A DNA stretch of 64,000 bases from Flaccisagitta enflata (taxonomy: Eukaryota > Chaetognatha > Sagittoidea > Aphragmophora). This document shows, in pieces, positions 10,754-22,581 of the stretch; positions within the stretch are counted from its first letter, which is position 1, and every line of letters starts with the position of its first letter. Under the pieces are notes generated by a model. The model was not told the DNA's origin, searched no databases, and saw nothing but the letters and a program-made list of their open reading frames with translations. The stretch is taken from positions 90,768,001 through 90,832,000 of the forward strand of contig OZ231126.1 of the NCBI GenBank assembly GCA_965153355.1, given 5' to 3'. Position numbers and translations under genes: made by a program.

Positions 10754-11191
10754 CAGGCTGAAGGTGAAAAAGGCGGCAGCAATAGGCAGGCGGATGATGG
10801 TAAGAGGCAGGCGGCAGTAGGCGGTTTGAGCCTTTTGGGGTGGTTGCTGGGTGGTTAGAGGCTGAGTATGGGAATTTTCTTTAGCTGGTATGGGAATTTT
10901 CTTTAGCTGGGCTGATCTGGCTCATAGTGGGCTGGCGGCAATAGGCAGGCGGCAAGAGTAGGCGGCGTTGACGGCAAACGGCGTTTGTGTCGTCGGAACC
11001 TGTTGAAGAGAGAGGGACGAAGAGCGACGTCGACTAATTACTTTGTTTTGTTTCTTCCTCCACGCTTAACGAGAATCCATTGGCCAAGAATTTTTCCCTC
11101 TCTGTCTTCTTCTTCTTCTTCTGTTACTGCCTCTCCTCCACCTCCTGGATGGATGAATATATATGTTTTTATGTGTGACAGAGAGAAACAC

Positions 11192-11252
<61 letters not shown>

Positions 11253-11319
11253 GTGAACGCGGCGCCGAGAAGACAGATTTGACGTTGACATTCCAGCAGG
11301 TCGACGGCCAAACAAACAA

Positions 11320-11358
<39 letters not shown>

Positions 11359-11473
11359 GACAGACAGACATAAGCATGAGACAGACAAACTAAATTGACA
11401 AGGGACAAAAAGACGGACTGACGTCTGACAGTCAGGGATTGAGAGACGAACTAACTAGATAGATAGATAAATG

Positions 11474-11540
<67 letters not shown>

Positions 11541-12070
11541 TAACAGACCAGACAGTTAGATAGATAGATAATTAGATAGATAGATAGATAGATAGATGAG
11601 TAGGACAGATAGATAGATAGATAGAAAGATAGATAGAATAGATAGATAGAGATAGATAGACAGATAGATAGATAGATAGATAAGATGGAGAGATAGATAG
11701 ATAGATATGAATAGATAGATAGATAGATAGATAGATAAATAAATAGATAGAGAAGACGAATAATTCAAGCAAAAAAAAAACAACATTGAAACTGCGTGTT
11801 CAGACAGTAAAGCTGGCCATGCGATAACTAGAGAGACAAACAGATAAAGCGCGATACGATTCTTACCAATTTTATGGTATCCATCAGTCATTTTTCTTTT
11901 CGGTTCCATAAAAATGCAACGCACATTCTTTAAAAATACTTTTTCTTTCCCATCCTCCTCTGCGATAATCGTCGTCGTCATCATCGTCGTCATGGGCCTC
12001 TAACGTCGCTTTCGCTTTCCTCGTCGTCGTCGTCGTCGTTTTCGCCGTCGTCGTCATTGTCATCATTCTT
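10754..12070. repeat. G-rich AGGCGGC repeats followed by (GA)n, (GACA)n and long (GATA)n arrays
   Basis: Degenerate GGCAGGCGGCA motifs run from 10770 to 10985. Pure (GA)n lies at about 11196-11250, (ACAG)n at 11320-11375, an interrupted (GATA)n array at about 11455-11755, and GTC/GTCATC triplets at 11970-12065. Nothing gene-like is present. Confidence 0.9.
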
Positions 12071-12894
12071 ATCGCTGTCGTCTCTTCCGTTTAAGTGGTT
12101 GTTGTGGTGAGCCTGTATCTTTCATCGTCATTCTTATCGTCAGACTCGATATTTCATGCTAAAACTAATCAAGAATTGCGATAGCAAAGTAAAATGATAC
12201 CCATCAATATTTAATTTAACGAGGGCTTTGTTCTCCAACAGTAACCGGCTAAAAAAGTGTTGCACTAAGTGGTCACGATATTCGTTTAGTACTTTAGTCA
12301 CTAGCTAAATGGCTCTAGAAGAGGGTGTGTCCCGACGTAGAATGGTAGGAAGGAAGGTCCATTTACTACCTCAGCCCAGCCTCATTAGAGCCCCGCCCTT
12401 CCCCTTGAGGCCCCTGCCCAGCAGCTAACGACTACTTATTAGCTGTGTATCAGTAGTACCACAGAAAACAAGGTAACGCGGGTTACCATTTTCGCCGCGA
12501 ACGGGTAGACAGAGGGGTACAATCCCTCCACACACTGTAGATGTCGTCTAGACTTGGAATTTAACAGACATACAGATTGTGGAGAAGCGGGAAGCGCCGC
12601 TTCTCGGAAGCAGGGTGGCAGAGTCGGAAGGATTTACACTATGACCATAGAAAAAAGAATCAAAAAATGATATTTTGTTTTAGATGAGCACTTTAACAGT
12701 TGTCACAAACCATTTCTTCATTGGGAAATCTAAAAAATCTATGTTTTTTCCATAGTTCTAACATTTTTAAGTTGATATATTGACAATTGACATGATCTAT
12801 CCATCCATTTACCATTTTTCACTGCATTCTACTTGTCGGAATCTTGCGAGAAAAATTTATGCTTCCTGGAAGCTTGGAAGAATATTATTATCTA
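12071..12894. other. Intergenic, no recognisable gene
   Basis: No coding or RNA feature is visible. A GTCTAGACTTGGAA motif at about 12547 recurs near 35862, next to a related foldback element, so part of this stretch is probably repeat-derived. Confidence 0.4.
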
Positions 12895-13350
12895 CTTGGA
12901 AATAAGGTGAAATTCATATATTAAGAAACAAATAAACATAAAAGACTGATAGTTGAAATAAAAACTAATGAAAGGTTGATTTATTGACGATGATGGGTGT
13001 CGATTGCCATGGAAACACATTTTCATGTATTCTCGCTAAAATATCAATTTTTTGAGAGATTTTTTGAAAAAACATTGCCTAAGATCAAATTTGCTACAAT
13101 TTTACTATAATAATATGTTCTGTAAGAAACTGCTTGCTTGGCCATTGCTAGGCTGTGAAAACCCTGTGATGCTTTCTAGCAACCGCTAAAAGAGGGACAT
13201 TCTTACAGAACATACGATAAGATAAAGCAAATTCAATTTTGAGCATTGTTCCTTTAAAAAATTAAAACATTGAAATTTCAGCAAGAATGTATGAAAATGT
13301 ATTCCCATGACAACCAGTTGTCATGGGGAATAAAGCATCCTTTTATTCAT
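12895..13350. mobile_element. Foldback/MITE-like element, member 1
   Basis: The left part (AAACAAATAAACATAAAAGACTGATA, ATTGCCATGGAAACACATTTTCATG) is mirrored on the right (ATGAAAATGTATTCCCATGACAACC ... AATAAAGCATCCTTTTATTC). The centre carries TTCTGTAAGAA...GCTAGGCTGTG...CTAGCAACCGCTAAA...TTCTTACAGAAC, itself inverted. The related element at 35870-36380 has the same layout. Ends are approximate. Confidence 0.55.
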
Positions 13351-13394
13351 CTATGTCCCAAATATCACTCCTCTGGCTTCATGCTTCATTCATT

Positions 13395-13890
13395 TTTTGG
13401 GCAGCGGCTCCAAGAGGAGTCAGTGACCTATCTTTCACACACAGAGATTTCTCCTCTCCTCCTCCTCCTCCTTCTCCTTCTCCTTCTCCATACCCCCCCC
13501 CCACCTCTAGGCCCATATGGCCATATCTCAGCAACCAAGCCCATATCCCAGCCTTGAGGCCCACGTCACATCTTATAGCCAAAATCCTATCTTTAAGGCC
13601 CTAATTCTGCCTCAAAGAGTTTGGGCACAAAGACTAGGTTTGGACCTCGAGCTGGGATATAGCTTCAAGCTGAGATATGGGCCTGGAGGAGGTGGGGGGA
13701 GGAAGGAAGGAAGAAAGGAAGGAAGGGAGGAAGGAGGAAGGAAGGAAGGAAGGAAGGAAGGAGAGGAGAGAAAATTCCCTGTGTTTAAAGCATGGGTCAG
13801 CTTGCCCCAGAACCCTTGCCTATCCACTCAGCTTCAACCACAACCTACTAAGGCAGGAGCTGGTACATGACCATCTAACCCTTTACGACT
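13395..13890. mobile_element. Foldback element with about 20-bp minisatellite, degenerate copy
   Basis: The left arm TTTTGGGCAGCGGCTCCAAG and GTCAGTGACCTATCTTTCAC is related to the arms at 60245 and 18230. Internal units read like CCCATATCCCAGCCTTGAGG (13500-13690). A GGAA-rich microsatellite (13685-13770) follows. The right arm includes CCACAACCTACTAAGGCAGG and GACCATCTAACCCTTTACGA, the inverted complement of the outer arm at 18160-18210. Confidence 0.55.
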
Positions 13891-14245
13891 ATTCATGGCT
13901 GCCCACCCCGTTATCTCAAGTCTGGACGAGATCTACTGTACACCCGGACATGCAGGGGCGGAGATGCGCGTTACCCCACTTTCCAACTCGAGCTGCATGA
14001 ACCCATGGACCCACGGACAAACCGATGGACGGATCGACAGCCTTTCATGTCTCTAGTCCACACAATCGAAGGAATCGGCGAATACGGTTTCACCTCATGC
14101 TAAAATCTGAACATATTGTACACAGTTGTGAACATGAAGAATTGAGGAGTCTGAGAATTATTTTAAAAATCAAAGATTTGAACTACTTATTTTTGACATC
14201 TCTAATTCCTTTTCAGCCTTCTACGAAGAAAATACCTCATCTACT

Positions 14246-14653
14246 CATGGACGCAAAATAGAGCGTGATGAGGCGCCAAAAGTTTTAGCATCCCCTCTAC
14301 ACCCAACTTGGAATGAAAATTCTGTTTGAAAACGGTTTTGAGTGACCAAGGGCGCCATCGGAGGGAATTTTGTGATAGTACATACCTAGGACCTTGAAAT
14401 TTATCACTTTTTACTCTATTTTCTTTATTTTTTTGAGAATGTAAGTTTTGTAAGTAAAAGTGATAAATTTTAAGGTTCTAGTTACAATCTCAAAAATCGC
14501 TCTGATGACGCCATTTGTATTCCCCAAGTTACTCAAAATGTCTTTCGATTGGATGTCTTTCGATTGGAAATTTCAGTCAGCCAATATGGTTGTAGGGGGG
14601 TGCTAATTTTTTTTTGCTTTTGGCGCCTCATCACCGTCTATTTTGCGTCCATG
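14246..14653. mobile_element. Hairpin MITE-like element, about 408 bp
   Basis: Both ends read CATGGACGCAAAATAGA inward, then GTGATGAGGCGCCAAAAG, in inverted orientation. The inner parts also pair (CCTTGAAATTTATCACTTTTTAC against GTAAAAGTGATAAATTTTAAGG), so almost the whole element folds on itself around 14425. It has no coding potential. Confidence 0.75.
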
Positions 14654-15010
14654 TGTCGCCATTAGTTGGGCTCCGGTGGGTAGGAACAGTGATGCCCAGT
14701 AAAAAGTGACTTTAGCAAGGTCATCAGACCAACGCGACGTCGCGTGCGTCAGAACTTCAGAAGAATGTCGGGCAGACAGATAGACACACTGTTTTTCAAA
14801 AAGATATTTGAACCAGTAGTTTTCTTCCCTGATGTTCAGAAGCAAAAAAAAACGCGAGAAAAAGTCGTTAAAACAACTTTGTGATGGAGGGACGGATGGA
14901 CGGACGGACGGACGGATGGACCGAAAAGTGGCTTACACGGTCGCGTAGCAAGCGACTTAAAGGTAGAACAAAAACAAAAAACAAAAACAATATTGATTGT
15001 CGGACATTTT
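14654..15010. repeat. Degenerate (TCCG)n TIR-element sequence, inverted orientation
   Basis: GGACGGACGGACGGACGGAT (about 14893) and GGTCGCGTAGCAAGCGACTTA (about 14938) match the (TCCG)n element family read on the minus strand. The rest is unremarkable. Confidence 0.45.
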
Positions 15011-15012
15011 CA

Positions 15013-16390
15013 AGTAGGATATGGTCTCCTTCGGCCCGCCATATTTATCAAGTGTTTTCTTGTGGTTTGCATATCTCATGTATAGACAGAAATTGGTGAC
15101 TTTTTTTAAATGATGCATAACTTTTGACCAGGCTTGTGATAATTTCTGAAGAGGGAATATTTCTTTAGAAATTTAAAGGATAGTTGTGATGGGTCAGGAT
15201 TAAACACCAGTGAGACTGAGAGCTCAAAGGCTCTCATCGCTAAATAAGTAGGTTAGTAAATAATATTTGTCCAACTTTCATATATTGCAGTACCATGGTA
15301 TAGAATGCCGGCGATCCCATATGGTTGATTCTCGATTCTTGCCTTCAATGGTATGGTTTTAACAACATTGCCTTTGATATCTAGATCATCCTTGGATAGC
15401 TACATCATCATTTGGTAATTTGTTTGTAACAATTGGGATGAAATATTAAAAAAAAATTTGATTTCAGATTTTGGGGTTGACATAAGATTTTTAAGAAGAA
15501 AGGGTTGTTTCAGGAAGAAGAGAGTTTGATTTTCTTGCTATTCTTGGCCCTTATAGAGTGTGAAGGTGCCCAGATGGATATGGTCTCCTTCGACGCGCCA
15601 TATTTATCAAGTGTTTTCTTGTGGTCTACATATCTCATGTATAGACAGAAATTGGTGACTTTTTTTAAATGATGCATAACTTTTGACCAGTCTTATGATA
15701 ATTTCTGAAGAGGGAATATTTCTTTAGAAATTTAAAGGATAGTTGTGATAGGTCCGGATTAAGCACCAGTAAAACTCCAAAGGCTCTCATCCTTTATTAA
15801 AGGCGGGTTGGGTAGTAATGTTGTCCAGCTTTCATATATTTCAGTACCATGGTATAGAATGCCGGCGATCCCATATGGTTGATTCTGATTCTTGCCTTCA
15901 ATGGTATGGTTTTTATAAACATTGCCTTTGATATCTAGATCATCCTTGGATAGCTACATCATCATTTGGTAATTTGTTTGTAACAGTTGGGATGCAAAAA
16001 TATTACAAAAATTTGATTTCAGATTTTACATGGGGTTGACATGAGATTTTTTGAAAGGGATGTTTCAAGAAGAAGAGAGTTTCAGTTTCTTGCTATTTTT
16101 GGTATATGAGGAGTATGAAGAGGTGCCCAGATGGATATGGTCTCCTTCGGCCCGCCATATTTATCAAGTGTTTTTTTGTGGTCTGCATAACTCATGTATA
16201 GACAGAAATTGGTGACTTTTTTTTAAATGATGCATAACTTTTGACCAGTCTTGTCATAATTTCTGAAGATTTCTTTAGAAATTTTAAGGATAGTTGTGAT
16301 GGGTCCGGATTAGTTGCAGTGAGAGCTCCAAAGGCTCTCATCCTTTATTAAAGTAGGGTTGAGTAGTAATGTTGTCCAACTCTCATATAA
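15013..16390 (+). repeat. Tandem repeat, about 560-bp unit, 2.5 copies
   Basis: GATATGGTCTCCTTCG.C.CGCCATATTTATCAAGTGTTTT recurs at about 15018, 15577 and 16135. Each copy then has GTATAGACAGAAATTGGTGAC, TTTCTTTAGAAATTTAAAGG and AGGCTCTCATC. The third copy is cut at about 16390, close to the alkaline phosphatase stop codon. The AAAGGATAGTTGTGA..AATCCGGAGTAAACACCA piece recurs alone at 36438 and 38686, so the unit derives from a dispersed repeat. Confidence 0.85.
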
Positions 16391-16460
16391 TGTTGCTTTT
16401 CATGCAAAAATCGAGGCTTCGTAGATTAAGTTCATCGATTAGGATGATGTTTGAAGAATT

Positions 16461-18045
16461 TCAAGGAAACAGCAAATGTAACACAAACAGCGTGGGTATA
16501 AACACGGCCATTAAGTTGAGTCTCTCATCTTCGCTTCCGTTGGAGTCTGAACCGCTGCTACCGCCTCCGACGCCACCACCCTTTTTGCCGCCGCTGCCGC
16601 CTCCACCGCTGCCTCCCCCGCCGCCTCCGGCACCGCCACCGCTGCTTCCAGTATTCTCATCACGACAGTGGTCCGCCTCCTGAGCCGCGTCTCCGATGCA
16701 CGCGGCGTACATGATGGCGTGAGCGATGTAATTTTGCTCGAAAATGCCAATGAATAGATGAGCAAATGGACCTGAAAAGAGGAACGGCACAATATAATAT
16801 GATGTGAGCGAAGAGTTGCTTTTTTCTTCAGCCTGAGTTGGCCATCAAGGATTGCTTGAGCCATGTAATCTCTTTAATAGATTATGTTTCGATTCGATTG
16901 ATCATATCGGGATTGTCATTAGCACATATAAGCTAGATTCCATTTGTCACTTCTAGTTCTAACAAGACGCTTATCCACTCAGCCGTGTCGTATCTGTCTA
17001 TTGAGGTGAATAAAGAAATCGCCCCGACTGACATAAAATGATATCATCCAATGATATATCTTCTTTGAAGATGAAGGCCTTTTTTCCCTTTAATTACTCA
17101 GTTTGGTAACCTTATCCCTTTAGTAAAAATGTCCCAGCCCCCTTTAATTGAGGAAAAGGATTAAACCTGGGGATATGGACACTTCAGTTCCAATTTTTCA
17201 ATTAAGTTTATCTTATATTCAGCTGAATTGGAAGACCCATCCAATGCCAGAAGTCAGCGCTAGTATATACTATCTAGCTCAAAAACATATCAACATCTGG
17301 AAAAAAATATCGAATTTACATTAATACTGCTTCTAGATAAAGAAAGCTGTAATTATCAGATTAGTCCCAATTCAAAGAGCTGCTCAATCTCTTTCATATG
17401 TGACTAATCTGGGGTCTGTAGCTCAATTTGTTTAAAAGCAGTGTTCTTTCAAAGTTTATGCTACTTTCCAAATGTTGATATATTTATGAACTAGATAGTA
17501 AGGCTACTTTATAAGCCCCTTTTATAATTCAGATTCTTTAATTCGAGTTCTTAGAGTTGAAACAAAAGACTTCATATCTGTATAAAAATACTAATCCAAG
17601 GGTTAAAAATACTAATCCAAGGGTTTCTGATAATAATTTCTTTAACCAAAAGTTAGGGGTTATAGCCTAAGATTAGATTCGTATGTATATGCGTGGAAGC
17701 ATATATTGTGCAGAGTTAAAGTGTTTTTTGACTTAAACTTTTATATTTTTCAATTTTGGTTGCACATGTCATATTCCGACTGACATATTAACTCATACCC
17801 GTGGCGTAGACGGCGACGTCTTCTCCTCCGTGCGTCTCCGACCTGAGCGGAACTGCGGCGTCTTGTTTGAATTTGGGGTCGGCGACGTCGGCCGACGTCA
17901 CATTCCGGCGTTCTTTGTGTCCCGGCCCATTGCCGTACAAAAGCGGCGTGTATGGAAATCCGTCAGTTCCGACCTGATAATCGTCGAACCCAAAAATCGG
18001 GTTGCCTGTGTGCCGAAGACAAGGAAAAGTTTGAGAGGAAGAGAG

Positions 18046-18127
<82 letters not shown>

Positions 18128-21100
18128 AAGAAAGGAAGAAAGGGAGAAAGAAAGACTAGTCGCAAAAGCGTTAGATGGTCAGCGGTGCCCGTGCCCTGCC
18201 TGAGTAGGTTGTGCTGGAAGTTGAAGGGGAAGCAGGGCAGCAGCCCCAAATGGGTTGATGAGCTATGCTTTCACACATATTGGGAAATTTCTCCTTTCTC
18301 TATCTCCTCCTCCCCCAAAATTCAAATCAAAGCCTTTGGGCTCAAATTCCAGTCTCGCAGCCCTAAATTCCAGTCTCTAGGCCCAACGTCCAGTCTCAAG
18401 GCTCACGTCCCAGTCTTGAGGCCCAAGTCCAAGCCTTGAGGCCCAAATCCTATCCTCTTGGCTGAGATCTGGACCTGAAGGCTGAGATTTGGGCCTTGAG
18501 GCTGAAATTTTGGCCCCAAGGCTAAGATCTTGGCCTCAAGACTGGGATCTGGGCCTAGAGGCTAGAATTTGGGCCTCAAGGCTGAGATTTGGGCTTTGGG
18601 ACTTGGATTTAGGCCTCGAGACTGGGATTTGGGCCTCAAGACTGGAATTTGAGGGGGAGACTGGAATTTGAGGAGGTGAGTGAAGAAGGAGGAAAAGGGA
18701 GGAAGGGAACAGTCCCCCATATGTGTGAAAGCATAGATCATCGACCCCTACAGAACCGCTGCGTGCATGATACTATGAAGATAAAAAGGCAGCAGGAATT
18801 ATTGAGGGCAATATGTGGTCAGCGTACCCGTTGCCCTGCTTTGCATGCAAATGGGAATTGCAGGAAGGGAAGCAGGGCAGCGGCCCTAGAAAAGGGACAA
18901 AGTCCCTGTTCTGAAGAACACAGGGGGACTTTCGTTTGTCCTTTGTGAATGTGATGAGATGCTAAAGAGGACTGATTGAGGGCCCTCAAGAGCCTGTAAG
19001 CTTTCCCAAGGCTCATTCAAGGCCAGAGAACGATAGCTAGGCCTGTCAGCATTTCAGGCCTGAGAGGGCAGATTCAAGGCCTGAGAGGGCGGATTTCAGG
19101 CTTTAAGGGCTGATTTAAGTCTTGAGAAAGCTGAATTAAGGCCTTAAAGACCATAGAGAGCTGATTTGAAGACTGAGAGTGCTCTTTTGAGGCTTGGATG
19201 GCTGATTTGAGGCCTGAGAGGCCGGATTTAGGCCTGGAAAGCGAATTTGAGGACTGAGAGGCTGGATTTGAGGCCTGGGAGTCCAGATTTGAGGCCTGGG
19301 AGGCTGGATTTGAGGACTGAGAGGCCCAATTTGAGGCCTGAGAGACCGGATTTGAGGCTTGAGATGCTAGATTTGAGACCTGCGATGCCAGATTTGAGGC
19401 CTGAGAGGCCAGAGTTGAGGCCATGGAGGCCAGAGTTGAGACCTGACAGGCCTGATGGGGGGACGAACGGACGGACAAACGGACGAACGGACGAACGAGG
19501 ACTAGCGAACGGAAGGATGGACAAACGGACGAACAAAAGTTCCCCTGTATTCTGCGGACTTTCGTCCCCTTCGGGGTCGCTGCCCAAAAATCAAGAGAAA
19601 ACCTCAAAAACGCGTCGAGAAGTTTTCGCATTATGGGCAGACCGACCTAGATACAGACACACCCTCCTAGTCCTATAGAGATGTGAGAACGCATCATAGA
19701 TAGGGGCAGTTATGCAGGGGCAGGGGCAGTATGTGAGTGGGTGGAAGCTGTAATGTGAGTCTTACCTCTACTAGGTTTCCCAGTGAACATGAATCCATGA
19801 CTGTGGTCTGCCGTCACGACGATGAGAGTATCTTCTTTCGATGTCAGATTCTTGGCAACTTCAACAGCTACAAATAAACAACAACGAATGAGCGTGTCAA
19901 CCAGCAGAAGTACTCTTGACATTTGCCCTTCGTGATAATCAATTGCAGAGATTATAAGAATTTGTATGTATGTATGTTTTTGTATGATTATTTTTCTCTC
20001 ATATTCCCATGTCTTTCATCTTCCAGATTTTTTTCAAGCCCCTCATTTTGTAACACCCCTTCCATAATTAAGCGAACTGGAAAAAAGGATCCAAGTGGAT
20101 AGTAAAAATGCACTCAGAGTGATGAAATTTGACACAGAGATAGCTAAGAAGCAGTACTTTGACGTAGTAAAGAGATGGAGGGGACTTTCCTGCATGTAAA
20201 TGGAGATGGAGGGTCTTTTACCGGAAGTGCGGCATCAAATTATTGCCGATTTCTTCGGGAAAAATGTTTCAAAGGGGGAAATGTATACCACCAGCATTTT
20301 TAGAAGATGGGATGCAAAAAAAAACCGCCAAATATCGTGTAATGAGGTTAGTTGATGCAGTAGAGGCAGTACCGCAGGAGGAGGGGCAGGGAAAGCCGCG
20401 TAAACTGACAAAAGCCCAGGAAAAGAAGGTGTCATATTGAGATCATGGCCAGAGAGGGCCCTTACGTGACCTTTCACTAACCTGCATGATTGTGCTCATA
20501 AGGAGATAGCCATTTATATTTTTGAGTCATTTTTTGCATTATGTTGATTAAATTTACCGATGTTGATGTTTTTCATTGTTTGAATTCATCATATGCATAT
20601 TTATCAACCATTAAACAGTGCCTTTTCGTCCTAGTTCGCCTAATTATGGAAGGGGTGTTAGCCGTTCGCATCTTTATGGAATCTTTTTTTTATGTTTTAA
20701 CATAACAACCGGCGGTCCATCATTAGGTTGATGTGTCTGTTTGTCGATCCCAATATTCTGTTTAGAATTACATGCTTCCTCGCATTTCAACAAAAAGGTG
20801 TCTGTCGGTCCGTCGGTAGGTCGCTAGGTGGGTCCGTTGGTGACACCAGATTTTCTAAACATTGTTAAATATTTTTCCTTTATTTTGTTATCCCTTTAGT
20901 GAAGGGCCTTTATATCATCATCTCATAAGATGTTTGGAACGTCTGAGATCGTCTGGTCTGCTTTCTTAATCTCTGAAGAGGACATCTTTTGGCCTCATTC
21001 TTTAAATAGGTCATTTTCATTCATTTCATTCATTTCTTTAAATAGGTCATTTCATTCATTTCATTCATTTCATTCATTTCATTCATTTCATTCATTTCAT

Positions 21101-22526
21101 TCATTTCATTCATTTCATTCATTTCATTCATTTCATTCATTTCATTCATTTCATTCATTTGAGAAATGGTAGAATGCACCTTATACCAGCATCACTGCCT
21201 CGAAATGCTCTGACAATTTTACTCATTTTTCTTCTTTTGCTTTTTTTTTATTCAAATTTCGGGAACCGTCTTAAAACTTTGACAGTCGGGTTACGGGTTT
21301 CAGGCGGTTTTTTGGTGCAGTTCACCGTTTGGAAACTGAGCAATAAACGAGGCAATATAACCCCCAAATGCGACTGCGACTCGCCCGCGATCCTCGTTTA
21401 CATACAGCCTCTGCAGAGTTGAATCGTCAAGTTCCAACTTACGAGGCCTCAGCGACCAAAATGTAATGAACGCGCAAAATATGGTCAAATGTTATAATAC
21501 TATATTTACAATTCACAATTGTTCGATATTGTTACACTTCGTTTCTAACCCATCGTGCGACTTGACACTCTCCTCCTCACCGCCATTATTTTCTCTATAA
21601 TAGGCTGTGTCCGTTGGTCGGTTGGAAGGTCTGTTGGTCGGGTAACCCATTCGTTCGACGATCCATCCGGCGCACCTTATTGGCCTACTTGGCCTTATTT
21701 CATTCTTTTCACCCTGCCTGATCTGACGTGAGTGACAATCTAGTGCCATAGCTTCTGGAACTTATGGAGCCTATTGATCTTTTGCCATAAGCATTATCAT
21801 TGGGTTGAGTAGTAATGTTGTCCAACTTTCGTAGAAGAAGACATACAGTTGAATCCCTCAATAACGGGTGTCAAAGGCCATACAAATTTCATCAATATTG
21901 CAGGAAGATTTTTTCACTGCCAATATGTAGATAACAGGTGACGCAGGGTCACAATATCGTTGCGGACGGGTGGGCAGGGGCATCCTACCCCCATCCATAC
22001 CCGATGCCCCTCTCACATACACAAAAAACCATCTATAACGCTCATTTTCACACTCGTGTCCACGGACCGACCGATGGACGGACCGACGGACGGACGGACA
22101 AAGCATCTTAGAGTTATAGAGTTGCGTGTCCGCTACTAAAAAGAAATTGAACAATATTTTTTTTCATCAGTTATAGGCGGATTTCCACTACTCTCGCATC
22201 CTCTATAGTTATCTAGAGGTGGCATACATCTCAGTGCCATTTTAGATTTTAGATTTTACATGTTGCTTTTCTCCATTTGATACCCTTAAAATTAATAGTG
22301 CTGGGCAATGCTAAGGACTTGATCTATATGACATGATTTTCACCAACTGTTAACAGGCCCGCCTTGCATACCTTGGTCCATGTCGAGTGTCTCGTAGAGA
22401 GCATTGAGAGCTTGTCCATCATGATGAGCGTGGTCAATGCGACCGCCTTCAACCAACAGAGTAAATCCGCGTTTCCGCCGGCGAAGAATCGAAATCGCGG
22501 CAGACGTCAACTCGGCCAAAGATGGC

Positions 22527-22527
<1 letters not shown>
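16461..22527 (-). CDS. Alkaline phosphatase, C-terminal half (4 exons; 5' exons not seen)
   Basis: Alkaline phosphatases hydrolyse phosphomonoesters with two Zn and one Mg; animal forms are GPI-anchored ectoenzymes. Minus-strand exons: 22527-22372, 19867-19766, 18005-17799, 16771-16461. Phases match and give 257 residues plus a stop. Metal-site motifs are intact: [21 protein letters not shown] and ETHGGEDV, with YGNGPG between the last two. The C-terminal exon has [16 protein letters not shown] and AACIG, a Gly/Ser-rich linker, then the hydrophobic tail [17 protein letters not shown], a likely GPI-attachment signal. The first visible exon opens in mid-codon after a CT-rich acceptor. The N-terminal half, with the catalytic serine, was not found up to the window end, so this is either a gene with a very large intron or a truncated gene. 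Introns contain foldback elements and a TA-flanked element. Confidence 0.9.
16772..17798 (-). other. Alkaline phosphatase intron, no further feature
   Basis: The intron runs between the last two exons. It is A/T-rich with a short direct repeat, ACTAATCCAAGGGT, near 17590-17625. No mobile-element ends are recognised. Confidence 0.5.
18040..18120. repeat. (GA)n microsatellite in alkaline phosphatase intron
   Basis: About 35 or more GA units lie just upstream (minus-strand sense) of the third visible exon. On the minus strand this is a long CT tract close to the acceptor. Confidence 0.95.
18160..18760. mobile_element. Foldback element with about 20-bp minisatellite (alkaline phosphatase intron)
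   Basis: The left arm has CGCAAAAGCGTTAGATGGTCAGCGG, TGAGTAGGTTGTGCTGG and GGGGAAGCAGGGCAGCAGCC, then GAGCTATGCTTTCACACAT. The right arm has ATGTGTGAAAGCATAGATCA and CGACCCC..GAACCGCTGC, its inverted complement. The centre (18330-18700) is units like GAGATTTGGGCCTCAAGGCT. It lies directly before a second foldback element at 18800. Confidence 0.65.
18800..19596. mobile_element. Foldback element with 21-bp minisatellite (alkaline phosphatase intron)
   Basis: The left arm has GGTCAGCGTACCCGTTGCCC, GGGAAGCAGGGCAGCGGCCC, GGGACAAAGTCC and GAACACAGGGGGACTTTCGT. The right arm mirrors it: GTTCCCCTGTATTCTGCGGA, CTTTCGTCCCC, TTCGGGGTCGCTGCCC. About 20 units of the type ATTTGAGGCCTGAGAGGCCGG fill 19045-19455, followed by a (GGAC)n run before the right arm. 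It is the clearest member besides 43860-45190. Confidence 0.75.
20053..20658. mobile_element. TIR element, 606 bp, flanked by TA (alkaline phosphatase intron)
   Basis: The left end reads ACACCCCTTCCATAATTA followed by A-GCGAACT; the right end is its inverted complement with one change. TA lies on both sides (20051-20052 and 20659-20660), as in Tc1/mariner-type insertions. Short open frames inside show no recognisable transposase, so it is probably a non-autonomous or decayed copy. Confidence 0.75.
21005..21162 (+). repeat. 9-bp tandem repeat TTTCATTCA
   Basis: About 14 near-perfect tandem copies lie in the intron between the first two visible alkaline phosphatase exons. The accompanying open frame (His-Ser-Phe repeats) is not a gene. 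Confidence 0.95.
21590..22150. repeat. Degenerate (TCCG)n TIR-element copies
   Basis: CTATAATAGGCTGTGTCCGTTGGTCGG at 21596 and, in inverse sense, GCGGACGGGTGGGCAGGGGC (21962) through GGACGGACGGAC (22084) to GTTGCGTGTCCGC resemble the element at 6008-6149. The ends are too worn to define. Confidence 0.5.
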
Positions 22528-22581
<54 letters not shown>

